Assembly: GCA_014549065.1 (NCBI GenBank)
Contig: JACDOX010000038.1
Span: forward strand, 4,970,547 to 5,034,546
DNA: 64,000 bases
Source of the DNA: Cardinalis cardinalis
Taxonomy: Eukaryota; Chordata; Aves; Passeriformes; Cardinalidae
Direction of reading: 5' to 3'
The translations under genes and the position numbers were made by a program. Positions 35,079 to 48,310 of the stretch are shown piece after piece. The notes below the pieces were generated by a model. That model worked only from the letters and a program-made list of their open reading frames with translations, was not told the DNA's origin and ran no database searches. The stretch's first letter is position 1. Each line of letters begins with the position of its first letter.

Positions 35079-38000
35079 TTTTTTCCTCCCCTTGGCTTTT
35101 TGGCTGTCTGATCCATTTTAGTTGTGAAGTATTTCTGTAGTTTCTGACATCCAGGAAAGAACAGAGTAACATGTATGATGTAACAAATTATGCTTTCAGC
35201 TGCAAATATCTCTAAAAAAGCCTGAAGGCTGGTGGTGTTTGCTTCAAAAGCTAACAAACATACCCTTGAAGAAACCAGCCTGGACAAGAGAATGTAGAAA
35301 ATAGAAACTACATTCAAAAGTAATTGTTCATAATGAATTCAGTTAAATATCTGCTGCTACTATTACTTTTTAAACCAGTATCAGCACAGACATATTTACT
35401 ACCATTTCATGCCAACNCATTTTAAGTGATAGTAGAGATTCCCATTGGTATTTCTATCACCTGTACTGTATTAAAAACCAAGTATTGGAGTATTTTCTGA
35501 TCATCAAATGTGAAGCAAGAATTCTGTTTTTGACATTTTAAAATATTCTTTACAAATTGCAACATTCAAGTGCTTATCAGTGATGTCTTCCAGGAATGAT
35601 ACCTCTACCTTTCAACATAGAAAATAGTTTTAAAATTGAACCTACTGCTGATTATGTTGCTTTGCAGCCTGAAGTTTTTAGAGGTTTTGAAATTGAAATG
35701 TCAAGAAAATACAAAAACAAATGTGGACATAATTATTTCTCTCTTACTGTCTCTTTTCAGAAGAACTCTCTTGGCACCAGGAGGTCTAGATTTAAAGAAA
35801 TAAAATCAAGAATAAGCAAGTCACATTTTATTCACTTGGCTCTTTGGACCTCAGAATGGAAACACATGGATCTCAGGGTGTTAGAACTAAAACTTATTTT
35901 TTATTTTACCAGCAGAGCTCTATACGCTTACAGACATGTCAAAAGTTGTCCCCCCAAAAGAATAAAGCACAAATATAAATACAGAATGGGGAATTAATTC
36001 AAAAACAATGGCAGACTAATGTATGTGCCTGGAATCAAACGGAGAAGGTAGATATCTTCAGAATGAGGTGCAGAGATGAAAAATACTGACAAAGAAAAGC
36101 TTCTGTTTTCCTATCAGAAATGCAATAATCAGGGTAAATTCCATGTACAGGGCACATGAGTTTTTAGTATTAAGCAAGAAAAGACAGCATCCACAAAATC
36201 CAGCAATGCAGTCAGGTGCACCCTCATTGAAAATGGTCTTTGTGCATGCCCGGCATCTTTCATTCTGAACTGGGGGAAGCCATAGGTTGGATTTAGTGGG
36301 ACAGTCTCTGTTCTGGGAAACAGCACGAGCTGGAAAGTTCTCCAGTGGTACTAAAGGGCAGCAAAACCAGCTAATGCAGTAGGGCCTCCTCTACAGAAGA
36401 TAACGTGACCAAGCAGAAAACAGCTGCATGTGCATTAGCCCTGCCTGCAGCACAGAGAAAGATCCCAGCAGAGGTCATTGTGCCCAGCAAATTGCAGCTC
36501 TTCATTATGTACAGCTCTGAATGCAGTACTACTACCAAATTCACATTGCTCTGCCCCTGTAGTTATAAACCACAAAGCCTGATGGAAAAAGGGGGAAGCC
36601 CCTGGGGAAGTTTTGCAAAACTAGAGGTAGGAGGTGATGGACTCAATGAGTTTCTTAAGACTTGCTGTACTATGGTGAGAAAGGCTTACAGAGATTTTGG
36701 ACAAGCATGCTGAACTCTGAAAAAGCACTACAGGGCTTCTACGATTTTCCAGAATTTACCAGAATGTGAGGTCCTATCAGTTGGCACTCTTCTACACCTT
36801 ATGAGTTGATGAGGACCTTTTCGCCTGAAGCCTTTGAAAGCCATTAAGAAAGTAAATATTCTTTGGAAGTACCATTCTCCCCTTTCTTTAGNTATGTTTC
36901 AAAATAAAGCAGATTCTCATAGCAGAAAAAAATGGAGAGAATCCTCCTGCATGATCCTAGGCTAGCAGCAGAATNGTACAGCTCAGTTTTGAGGCTCTAA
37001 CAAGCACCAGCTGAATCTGCCACCTCAAAACATGGGAAAACAAGAACTGATGGGCTCATCTGAGGGCTCAGCCTCCCTGCTGCCATATGGTGCACCTAAC
37101 AACTTTCCAAAACAGCACATTGTTGAGTAAAGGGAAAAGAGTAAAAATAAACAAAATAATGTGCAATGAGAACAATGAGGTGGAAGGGCTAGATTAATCA
37201 GTTAGACATTTCCTATAACACAGCTATCATTTCAAACCCTATCAGTTCTTGGTGAAGCAGCTGCCAGTGCTGTTTCAGAGACACAAATGCAGTTTCTGCT
37301 GGCCTGGGCCTGAGACTGTCACAGCTGGATAGCAAGGCCTGACCCCTGCTTCATCAGGCCACACAGCATGTCCAGGCCACTAAAACCTGTCCCTCTTAGC
37401 CCATTAACCATCCCTACAGGTTACTTCAGCTGGCCACCTGAACTGACTTTGACAGCCACTTCTGGTCATCAGTAACACCTTTGTTTTAACAAGAACATGC
37501 ATATACTCACTCCATTCTGTCCAAAGAAATGGTTTTTTAAAACAACATATTCTAATCCATCCTTTAGACTGGATTGTTACTTCCCTGAAGTACAGCTATT
37601 GCCTAAAATGAGGATGTTCAAGCTCTTCCTGTCCATGTTTAAGTACCACNGGTTTGCCCGGCTTATGGCACATAATTAAAAGGCACAATATCCCTCCCCG
37701 TTATATTTGAAATTTTTTTTTTAAACTTCACTACTGTCATGATAAAATATGAAGTGCCAACTGAACAGACTCAAGCCTACCCATGAATCCCTTTCTGTCA
37801 CTTCCCAAGATGGTGAGAGGGGACACCGTCATCACCAGACCACGCATTTTTCTCAGCAGAGGGGTCTCCATTCCCTTCAAACTTGAGTTGTTCAGCTCAC
37901 AAGGGAAAGCCTGCTTCAGTAGTTAGAAGCTGTGCAGTGTTGGTATTACACCTATAAATCAAAGCAAACTCCTCCCTGTAAATCTCTGTAATGCCCGGTT

Positions 38001-41000
38001 ACAAGGGTGGTTACATTACATGATATTTACTTGCTGGGAAACAGGCAGAGGACACACACAGGAAGCTTTTCACAGAGCTCATCCACAGCTTCTNTGCTTG
38101 TGCCAGCTTTTGGAAACCACTCATCGAGGCTGGCTTCGAGCATGAGACCTTACNTCCGTCATTCCCAGGACGATCGTTTTGGTCCCACACTTGATTTCTC
38201 ACATATCGGAATGTCATGGAAGATGAACAGATACAGCAGAGGAGCACGATGGGAAACAGCCTCGCCCAGCGCTTGAGGAGCCATCAGAAACCAGCCTCTG
38301 TCAAAGTAGCATTGTTTTGACTCAGANTCTGCAGTGCACTGTGGCTGTCTGGTCAGGGCCAGGCCTTCATCCTGCCTTGAATATAAACATGCATGAGGCT
38401 TCTTTTACCACATGTTTTGGGAAGCATCAACAGCTCTTGGCAAGCAAGGAAAGAGATGACAGAGGCTGCTGGCATGCTGCTTAAGCTGATGTCATCTTAA
38501 CAGTCAGACTAGAGCTCTGGGTGCACGCACTTAGTCCCACAAAACACACAGCTACCAGTCACCAAACTTTTGTTATAGCTAAAAAATAAAATTAGATATG
38601 TTTGGCTGGAGAGTTCTCCCTCCCTCTCAGAGCTGTTATGATGCTTTCTGGCTCCAAATGGCAAGGCAGCTGCTCCCTCAGAGCACCCAGCACCCAAACA
38701 CCAGGATATATCTGTCAGGGAGCAGCAAGAGCAGGGCTGCTCCTTAAAGGAAGGTGAGGCAGGAGCCAAGAGGGAGCCTTACTAGCCAGGTCTCAGTCCC
38801 ACATTGCCAGAGGTAAGCCAGACAAACCCAGAGATGATGGCCAGGTCCAACCAAAAATTCAGGTCAAAATGCTGTATAATGGTGATGGGACAGGTTCTGA
38901 GGCAAAGCCACAAAGTCAGGGAAAAGGATCAGATCCAGTGCCCACCAGGAAGGCCCACATTGACAAAAATCAAGCAGTGAAGCTAATCCATAGGTTTAGA
39001 TCCTGTTCAACAGGCTTCATAACCAGACAGGAGCAGCGCCATGGCTGGACAGGAGACCAGCACTCCTCCAGTGTGGATCAAGCAAGCAATGAATGCCCAG
39101 GGCTGGGCTTAGATAGAGCTCCTGGGCCCATGGGGGTGAGCTCCAGGGAAGGGCTCTCAGCGTCATTAGGGCTTTAGTGAGCTCAGGGCTCAGGAAAAAG
39201 AAGAAACTTCATTTTATTTTGTATGTCAGATAATAAACTAAGGAACATAATCAGGCTGAAAACTGTAGATATCTTAGGAAATTCCTTTATCAGGGTTGAT
39301 TGAAACAACTTTCTTTGCTTCCCTTATGCATCTGTACATAAGTCCTTGATTGCTGATCACATGCTGACTTTTTTCCTCAAATTTTCTGCATCATTTAACA
39401 CCCAATTCTGACTGAATGACCTGTTACCTCCTCATAAATTTTGGTCCACTGTTCTGACACTATTCAAATGATGTCCTAAGGAGAGAATTATTCTTTTACC
39501 CGTGGGCATTTCAGTGGTTCTCATTGCTGAAGTTTCGTAAATAATAAACAGTGCACATTCAAAACATCCCTTCCACCTAAGGAGAGATTTTCAGACCCAT
39601 CATATAGATGTAAATTTGAGCTAGTAAGGGATTACGTTCTTAAATACGTACTGTATTTAAGTGTCTTAAGTGAAATATCTGAGATTTTGGAGTTTTTTGT
39701 CTGTGTAGCACTATTTAGAATTTTATGTAATCATAGAGAAGTTTCGACTGACTTCAGATGCAACAATGACTACCTGGCACTTGGATTAGTAAAGATAAGG
39801 GTTGTTAGGTCACAGAGTCTGACTGTTTTACAGACCTATATATAATTTAATTATCCCTGTAGTTAGTCGAATACTTCAGGATTATCCAAGTAATAAGGCA
39901 AGTAGCTACGAAGGCAGTTAGTCTCAATTTGAAGACCTGAAGAGATAAAGAACTGATGATTTTCTTGAGTTGATCTTGGAGAGATGATTAATTACTTTCA
40001 CTGGTAAAGCTTTAGGCCAAATTCCTCATATGAATCTGCCTAGCTTCATCTCACAGATACAGGTGCTTACTTTACTTTTCTCCACTGGATTATAGATTCT
40101 TTTTACATCTGGTATTTATTCCACAGGAGCATATTTGTAACCTGTTTTCCAGTCACATTTTAAAAAGTTTGAAAAGTTTAAGAAGTCAGTTCTTCCTTTC
40201 CACAACAAACATGAGTCCAAGATGTCAGTCTCTGGAGTTCATTACAGCAGGATTGAAAAATTTTCAAGTTAGTTTACTGTGTCCAAAACTAAGAAAATAA
40301 AAAATTGAGAGACAGAACATTAATTTCTGCAGAGAACTGTGATTTAAAGAATTTTCTCAGAATTTCATTTGGACTTTTTGGCACACTTAGGGATAGAACT
40401 CAATTCCCTAACATGTCTTTCAGCTGCCTAAATCATCAGAGTGCTCTTTCTTAATCTGCTACTCCCTGACACATAATTGTGCATTTTCTGACTTCTGGAA
40501 GAAATGAAGCAGGGGTCCTGCAAACAACCTCTTCCTTAAGTCCAGATTTAGCCTCAGAACAGGTCTACCTGGTGGACCCTTCTGAAAAGGACTTATGGAA
40601 AAAAATAGCTCACAGTCATGTAATTAAATGCTGATTCGTAAAGCTTATGTACAAGGAAGGAAAATGAAGTTTGTGTTTCCTAAAGTTTGGGTGCTTAACT
40701 TTTTGACCTTAATAAGGTTCTTTTCATGTGATATATGGGCATGGCAATCCCTAGGCTTACCACAAATCACACTGGGAAAAAAAATTCCCTCTGGCAGCTG
40801 TATATTGGTACATGCATGACTCACCAAGGTTGGCACTTTGACCTGCACTTCATGAAGAGCAGGCATGTGTTTGCATTCATCACCTGTGGCCATAAGGACA
40901 TCTTTGCAAATATTTTCTGCTGGGAGAGAACTGGTAACAATCAGGACATTTAAAATCCACTCTGGACTCTGAAGGGAAAAGGTCACATTGGAGACAGGCC

Positions 41001-42681
41001 TTCCTTCCCCNTTCCCTTGAGTTCATCTCTATCTACATTCTGGGTCTGTCCAATCCTGGCTCCTTAGGCAAGCCCCATTCTCCTCACGTAGTTGGTTTTA
41101 ATATCTGTCCTATTCTTCCCTGTCATAAACATGGTGCCCACTAAGTCCCAATATTTGTCACCGGCACCACTGGCCTTGGCTGACCCATCCAGTGCCTTTA
41201 TCCCTGGCTCTCTATCCATGGGAGGGGAGGGAGCCTTTATCCTGGCTCCCTCCCGTCTCTGACTCTGCCTACCTGCTTGTTTCTTCACTCAGACTCTCTT
41301 CCCAGATGTCTGTTCATTCACAGTGCACCCCTTTGTTTCCAACTCTCTCCAGCCCATCCCAGTTTTCTGTTTGCCCCTTGATCCTGTGATATACCTGCCT
41401 TCCATAAGACCCTTGTCAACACCTTGCTCTTTGGTCCATAGTTCCTTGCCCAGCTACTCCTTGCCTTCCTTATCACTGCATATCAGATCACATCTCTGCT
41501 GGTTTTGCTCATGGTCTCTTTGTCCCACNGGTCCCCATATACTCTGCTCTTGTGTCCCATCCTTATTCTCACATGGCCAGACTTTACTTCTAGTTTCCTC
41601 CTTCACAGCAGTCTTCAATCCCAGTGTCATCAGCTGACTTTCCACTGCTCCCTGGATAAAACCACTCCTTCCCAGAGCTGATTCTTGTTTTTCCTGTGTT
41701 TAAACCATGGCATTCCCGGTGGCCCCANTGTTAGCCCAGCACAGGGAGTGTGGTATGCCCCACATGTCCCAAAGAAAGGGACAGAGGTGCAGAAAGGTCA
41801 CCATGCAGTAGCACATCCCTCAGCTCCTCGTGACCACAAACTGGTGTCTGTCTGCTGGCAGCTTTCACCATGCTGTAAATGCAGGGCAGTTTACTTGCCT
41901 TTTATTGAAAGATAAATTGCTGTGAATTACCCCTTTTTATGCAGGGTAAGAATGAACAGGGATAATTGCTATGTACCAGTTCACACAAAGTAATATGCTT
42001 TCCTACATTTGTTTGTTCATGTTTCCACACCCACAGACTGCCTTGCTTCAGTTCAGTACCTGCAGCACCTGTAATTGCAAGGGAGGATCTCAGTGAGCCT
42101 CTGTACNTCAGAAACCTGCTTAGCACTGGGAGATGTTTTGATACACATGGGGTAGGTCTTTGGCAGATGCTAACTGCAGGTACCAGAAGTTTGAAACTTG
42201 ACCAAAGTGACAGTGACATGAAGACAAATTTTTGTAATTATTTAAAAAATTCAGGGACTGCTACCCTTCATTGGTTCTTTTCATAGCTGAAGTTCTCAGA
42301 TTCACAAGGTAGCAGTCACAATGTTCTTCACTATGGGCAAACCAACTCTTCTTTTGCTTGTGTGTCTGAGTTCATTTCTATTAAGCCTTCTGGTTTCCCT
42401 GAAATATTCCATCTATTCTTCTTAAGGGAAGCACTCTGGGTAGAATATTCCATCCTGAATGGTCACCAGAAGGAAAAAAAATTTCAAAAGGTAAACCAGT
42501 ATCTTATAGTAAGTTGTGATCAGCCACAGAGACATCAGGCAATGGCATGTCTCCATGGAACCTGCTTGTAGAGGACAGTGTTAAACATACACACCATCCA
42601 CAGTGTATATATTGACACAGTCTGCTGGAAACAAAGAACAAATTGTAATTGCATCTATGCAATTTTCAACAGAAACATATG

Positions 42682-42728
42682 TGATGATGACGATGCTAAT
42701 GATGATGCTAATAGTAATAACAATAATA
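42682..42728. repeat. Imperfect trinucleotide-rich tract
   Basis: GATGATGACGATGCTAATGA followed by GATGCTAATAGTAATAAC-like units, a decayed (GAT/AAT)n microsatellite. Confidence 0.75.
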
Positions 42729-45217
42729 TGCTGACCACATCTATGCAAGCCCAGGAATGTTTTCAAGCAAGAGAGATTATTATGTAGTAGTCTAGCATAA
42801 AGCTGGGCTGAGTGATAGGAAACATATGTTTCTTGGTACTTGTACTTGCACAATGGTATAAAAAGAGTCCTGACATTCTATAGGTCTCTGGACAATTCTG
42901 CTATTGATGTGTTGTGAGTCACTGCAAACAGACCATCGTATGTTTCTGAATCACTTCCTGCTCAAGGGGTTCCTCCACTTCTTCCAGAGATTGTGCAGGG
43001 AAGGAATTCAGTGGGCTAAAGCCCTGGAGACCTATTCAAAATGCTTTCCCTTTCCCTTCCCTTCTGTGCAGCTGAATGACTCAGGCAGGGGATGACACCT
43101 TGAACCAATGTCACTATTCCTTTATTGGGATGGGAGAACCTTATGAGGAGTCCAGAAGGAAATTTAATTCAATATTTTATTTTAAGGACATCCCTTGTGT
43201 TTTGCTTTATTTTTCTTGTTGGCATTTTATGGTTTATGGGGGATTTTTAGGGGGAATGGGTTTAGAAGTTAGGAAATGGTGCTGTGATAAAACAAAGGTT
43301 GTTTCAGCTGTTTTCAATACAGCTGCAGTGCTTTGCCCCTCTGTCCCTAAAGCATTCAGTTCCAGACCACAGAAATGGTTCTTAGATATCTAAGTACCTC
43401 AGCAGTCTAATTAACTCTCCAATTATTAATAGTGGTAACTAGCTTCATTTAGGTTCCTAGAGTATTCATAGGTGCTTCTCTTAGATCTGTGCTGTTGATT
43501 TGCCGTTTTTATGATAACAAAAGAGGCTTTAAGCCTGGCAGAAAATAGCAGATAGGCCATCACAGAATTACAAGTTTTGTGTGATTTTCAATGTCCCAAA
43601 AGTCTCACTTGGCATAAAAAGTATTGTTGATTGACTGTTTTAAAGAAAAAAAACCTGCATTTAAAGGAAATGTATTATTCTCCTAGTGTTTAAAATTCTC
43701 CTGCTTTCATTTGACATTTCCACTGAAATGTCCACAGAAAATACTGTCTTGATGACATTTTTTCACAAAGAGATAAGCCATTGTGAATTGCTGAAACCTT
43801 GCATTTCAAATACTTTTTAGTTTGCTTTTCCCAAGTTATACTGGACTGATAGGTGATCTTTTGCCAAATCAGTATTGTGATGAAAGTACAATCTGTTTCT
43901 AAGTAATTGCAAAATTATTTTGACTTCAAGAGATGCTTATCCTGAATGCCAGCTAATGCAGTACTTCCTCACTAAATGGCACTAAACAGTAGTCCTGAGC
44001 AAGCTGTGCCTGTTCAGAAATTATTAAGAGCTATCATATCTGAAGGAGATGCGTTTCACTGGGGCCTGATTTTCAGTTCATTAGTGCATAACATGGGCCT
44101 ATCATCAAGGCAGTTGCTGCTTTCAAAATACAGTTCTCCCTGTGCACCTTCACCAACAAAAACATAGAGTGCCAGATACATATACATTATTTTTATAAAC
44201 CGACTGCTTTTCTTTCATGAAGGAGTGGATGGTTCTAGGACCTCAGTCCTTAAAAGTTTGTTCTACCTCATTTTTTTCTTTGTAGATGTGCTAGGCTTTA
44301 GTTTGATGACTTTCTAACACTTCAGGCATTCTTACTTCTTGAGATTTTTGCTGAAGGAGACCNGTGTAGCTGACAAACCACTCATCTTCTCTAAAATCCT
44401 ATAATTTAGCAGTGCTAAATGCAGGTAACAGTTAACTTCCTTACATCCTTACACTTTTCCACTGGGTGGTTTCTCATTTTAATTATGCTTCCTACCAACC
44501 TGTTGTACTGAGTGTAAATTTGGACCAGTAATAAAATGTCTCATAATGTCTCATCACAGACAGAGCTGCAAAAACTGCAGTGCTGTGTTAGCAAATAGCT
44601 ATGCCATGAGAATAAACCTAGCAAAAATGGATATGATCACCTTTATGGCTATCTAGTAAGGCTGTCTCTGAAATAAATACCTCATTTCTCTAACAAAAAG
44701 GAATTTATGCCAGACTGCATCAGCTGACCAACTGTTCCCATGCCATGGGAGTTTTCACTTGACTGGCCTGTGATTTCAGTAATTGGGACAAGCCTTAACA
44801 GGTTCCCTTTCCCTTGGAAGATATCCTCAAATTATTTTTCAATCATTTTGATCTTCTGCCTGTTTGGTGAGTTACCTCTTTAATGAAATTAAGGGAGTGG
44901 CATGTTTTTATTCGTGGGTAGTTTTTTTCTCTTGGTGTGATTATAAATTGTATTTCTTCCAATTTGCTAATTGCCCATGAGTTTAGTCACAACTCTAATA
45001 GGAATTAGCTCACCACACAAAGTCCCAAGCTTCATTTATTTATGGTCAATTGCCTGTAGTTTTACTTGCTCTGCTACCATGCCTGTTCCTGGCAACATTT
45101 CAGCTTGTACCAGTCTCATGTTCAAGACACATGTTCCTTTGCTTTTGAGCAGGTAGTGCTCTAATCCTCTGCAGCACTGCTTGCTGGTCCCATGAAGTGT
45201 TGCCTGCCAACATGGTG

Positions 45218-45248
45218 CTATTGTCCTCTTTGTCCTATTGTCCTCTTT
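45218..45248. repeat. 17-base tandem duplication
   Basis: CTATTGTCCTCTTTGTC at 45218-45234 is followed at once by a second copy matching its first 14 bases at 45235-45248. Confidence 0.85.
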
Positions 45249-48177
45249 GCTGGGCAGTGTCTTGGACAGAGACAGAAATTATCGTGGTCCTTGAAGGTTT
45301 TTCCAAATACATATCCTTGTCCTGACTTGTGGTGTTTGTAGATCTGTGTGCAGCCTTGTGAGGCAGCTTCATGCTCAATATTCCATTCTGCTGCCACTCT
45401 CCTGTCTTGTAATGGCATCCTCTGTGGCATGACAGTACTGTCTGTCTTGTGTAGCTTTTAGTCTGAATTAAGTAATTTCCTTTGGCTGGCAAATTTTAAT
45501 GGCACTTAATAGCTCTGTCTCATCCAGTAGATTTTGACTGCTTTTTCTCAAGTTCTAGCCATGTTTGCTGTCTTCCTAAAGAGTCAGGTTCTCCAGATCA
45601 AGGAGTTTGGATTTTCAACCCCCTGACAATCCAAAACTCTGCTGCCCTTACCCCTCATTATCTTACTGCTTAATGACATGTGATTCACATGTTTCATTTT
45701 TACATGGAAGCCAGTACTCTTCAAATTCCTGTGTTGCAGGATCCTGGTGAGCCACAGATATCAGGCTTTATTCAAAACTACTAGAAGCATCCAGTAATCC
45801 AGAGCCAGCTGTTGTCAAAAAATAAAGCCACGTCTGAGAGATGTGGAGCCATTCACCTGAAGAGTCACCTAAGCATAATTTCCTGTAATCACTGAGCAGT
45901 GGAGGCCACAAGGACACAGATTGTCCACATTTCCACACGCAGTCACTCCAGTTACCACTTCCCAGCATCTTAGAGCAAACCTGGCTCCTCCCTTTCCATG
46001 GCCCCCAACTTCTGCTGGCAGACAACAAGCCCTGTTTAAATTTTTCAAGTTACCCTCCATATGCCCAGAGAGTATTAGCTCCAGTAAGGTGAGGATTTTT
46101 CTTCCACTCAGAGAATTTTCTTAGGTTTTTTTTACCTGTGGGCACCAGGGCATTAGTCAAAATCAATTTCATTCAACCAAATCCACACANGTATCCTGTA
46201 AATGTATATGTTTGATCTGGTCACGAGCAGTGTCTTTGTCATCAGTGGGGGGGAATACAGGCATTACTGTGGAACACCTATTCTCAGCCTGAGGTAGGTA
46301 TCTCAGGTGGTTTGGACAAACCAGGCTCTGAAACCTCCAGCTGATCTCTACTGATATTAAACTTTGTCCAGGCTGGCTGCTGCAGGTATAAAAATGAGAT
46401 TCATGCATGTCTAATGTTGAGTGACAAGTAAGTGATTGGAGGAGTGTGACAGAAACCTGCTTTATTAAGTTTCTCACTCCCAACTCTTCAGCTTAAGTAA
46501 TGCAAACCTGGACTCATGAAAGNGATCTGTCTATAACCTTTAAATGTCTTCAAGCTTTGATCGTGAAAGAAAAGTGAAGTGCAACAGGGGCAGTTTCTCC
46601 TGGAAGGGATGCAGTGGCTGGAAGGATGCAGCCACCAGGTTCCAGTTTACCAAGTTTCTGCTTCAAAATGCAATCTTAGACATAATGCTGGGTCTATCAA
46701 ATATTACTCACATTTTCCTGACATTCCTTACAGACAAAAATATTTGTGTAAAATCACCCCAGTGAAAACCAAAGCAGGGTTTGTGTCATATTGGCAGCAA
46801 TGTCACAGGAAGAGAGAGTTGTGCCTTTTCAGCTCCACAGACAAAAGCCAGAGATCTGCCAAATTTTCTAGTTTCACTTTAACTGTGGGAAAGGAGTTGC
46901 AGAAGAGAGCCCAAGTTAGTGAAGGCTGATCTACATACAAAACATGCGTTGGGTGGGCTTGCAGTTGTTCGGCACGNGCTCTGCACTGGCAAGGAGGGAC
47001 ATCATCCTTCTAGCACAGCACCAGGCTCAAGCTGCTCCACTGCCATCCACAGGGGCAGTTGCCTCAGGCCTAGTGCTCCCTGTCAGGGCTGGTGATGTGG
47101 CCGTGCTCTGGCAGGGGAGTAGCTGCAGACATGGGCTCTGCTTGTGTCGTGCATTGCAAGGGTGGTTACCACAAGCGCTGCTGCCTTTTGACCCTCCCAG
47201 TGAATCTGTGCTGGCCAGGGCTACGTGGCACAGGGCTGGTAGGCAGCCCCTGCAAAATGATCTCTTGTTTGCCTGGGAATGCCATCCCCATTGATCACTT
47301 TCCAGCTGGCTTATATTGATTTAGCTTAATTCAATGCAAGTGTTTTGCCTGTAGAAAAGGCTCCGTGAATGTTCCCATGAGGTCTAAATCAGTTCTTCTG
47401 TCTCTCTTGCTCTTCAAATCCTATTGTCACTCACGTGTAGCTTTCCTGCACTCAGTACATGCCTATTCCTGGGGGAAGCAATTGCCAGGGGCTTAATTTT
47501 AGAGAGGAATGCCCACCCTGCTGTCTGGGAATGAAGCCTGGTGTAGCTAACTTCAAAGACTAGACAGATTTGTTGCTGAGTTTCAAAGACATCTTTCCCT
47601 TGACTGGGATTTGCTATTGTATCCTTTTTTGCTCTTATCTTCCTTTCCAGGATATGGGAGGGCTCAGGTGCTTTCCAGACTCTTTCCATCTTTGAACCCT
47701 TTCAAATTGCAAAGGTGCTAGCAAATTCTCAGTTCTGCCTCTTGCCCTCTGCAGATTGCTGAGATGACTGAGGATGTGGTGGATTTGATGGAATCTGTGC
47801 TTAAAGAATCCGTCCTTTGACTCTCTGTTTACACAGAGCCCTGGCACTCAGCACAAACCTAAAAGAAGGCTTATTTTTAATTCTAATGAACTAGCACAGA
47901 AGGAGAGAGTTCTTTGCCTTCTTCCTTCACTTCACATAACAATTTTAGTCCTAATGAAGGACTCCACACCAAATATAATAGAAGGAAGAATTATTTTTCC
48001 TGTGTGCCTGTTGTTTTTCTAACAAACATATGTGTTTCTTTATTTTTAGATTATAAAATGCAATTATTGTGTTCTCTGAAGTACACAAGTGAAATTAAAA
48101 ACACATTGAGTCAACTTGCTGCTTATTTTATGTTAATTAAACTATTCAATGGGAAGGATGTTCCTAGTTAGGTTGCT

Positions 48178-48310
48178 GCAGTGGGATCTGGATTTTATTC
48201 TTGGCTTTGCCACAGATTGCCTGTTTGATTCATGGCAAGTTACTTAATCTCCCAGTGCTTCAGTTCTTCATTCCCCAAATGAAGATAATTCCCCTTGGTT
48301 GTCTCTGTTT
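48178..48310 (+). mobile_element. MIR SINE fossil
   Basis: The clearest MIR copy in the window. In order: ATTCTTGGCTTTGCCACAGA (MIR ATCCTGGCTCTGCCACTTA), ATGGCAAGTTACTTAATCTC (MIR TGGGCAAGTCACTTAACCTC), and CAGTGCTTCAGTTCTTCATT followed by CCAAATGAAGATAAT (MIR CTCAGTTTCCTCATCTGTAAAATGGGGATAAT). Confidence 0.8.

Larger units (their letters stand above)
35079..48177. other. Intronic stretch without confirmed gene
   Basis: About 13 kb of SYN3 intron. A 133-codon plus-strand frame at 35596-35997 lies in AT-rich DNA, has no recognisable domain and is judged chance. Small features: a perfect 9-base hairpin at 39639-39661, an ATG/ATA/ATC trinucleotide-rich patch at 42682-42728, a 17-base tandem duplication at 45218-45248, and an open frame ending in a good splice donor on the minus strand at 38154-38289, described in the findings. 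Confidence 0.55.

Noticed and set aside
35596..35997. A 133-codon plus-strand open frame in AT-rich DNA
   Set aside because: Unusual for its composition, but a rough estimate gives an appreciable chance of one such frame per window, and the peptide matches nothing I know.
36565..36583. A possible upstream SYN3 exon, because one frame reads N-H-K
   Set aside because: The expected preceding residues are absent and a stop follows at once; coincidence.
46944..47294. Two overlapping open frames (116 and 75 codons) in a GC-richer patch
   Set aside because: No known domain, an undetermined base in the frame, and no convincing splice or promoter context.
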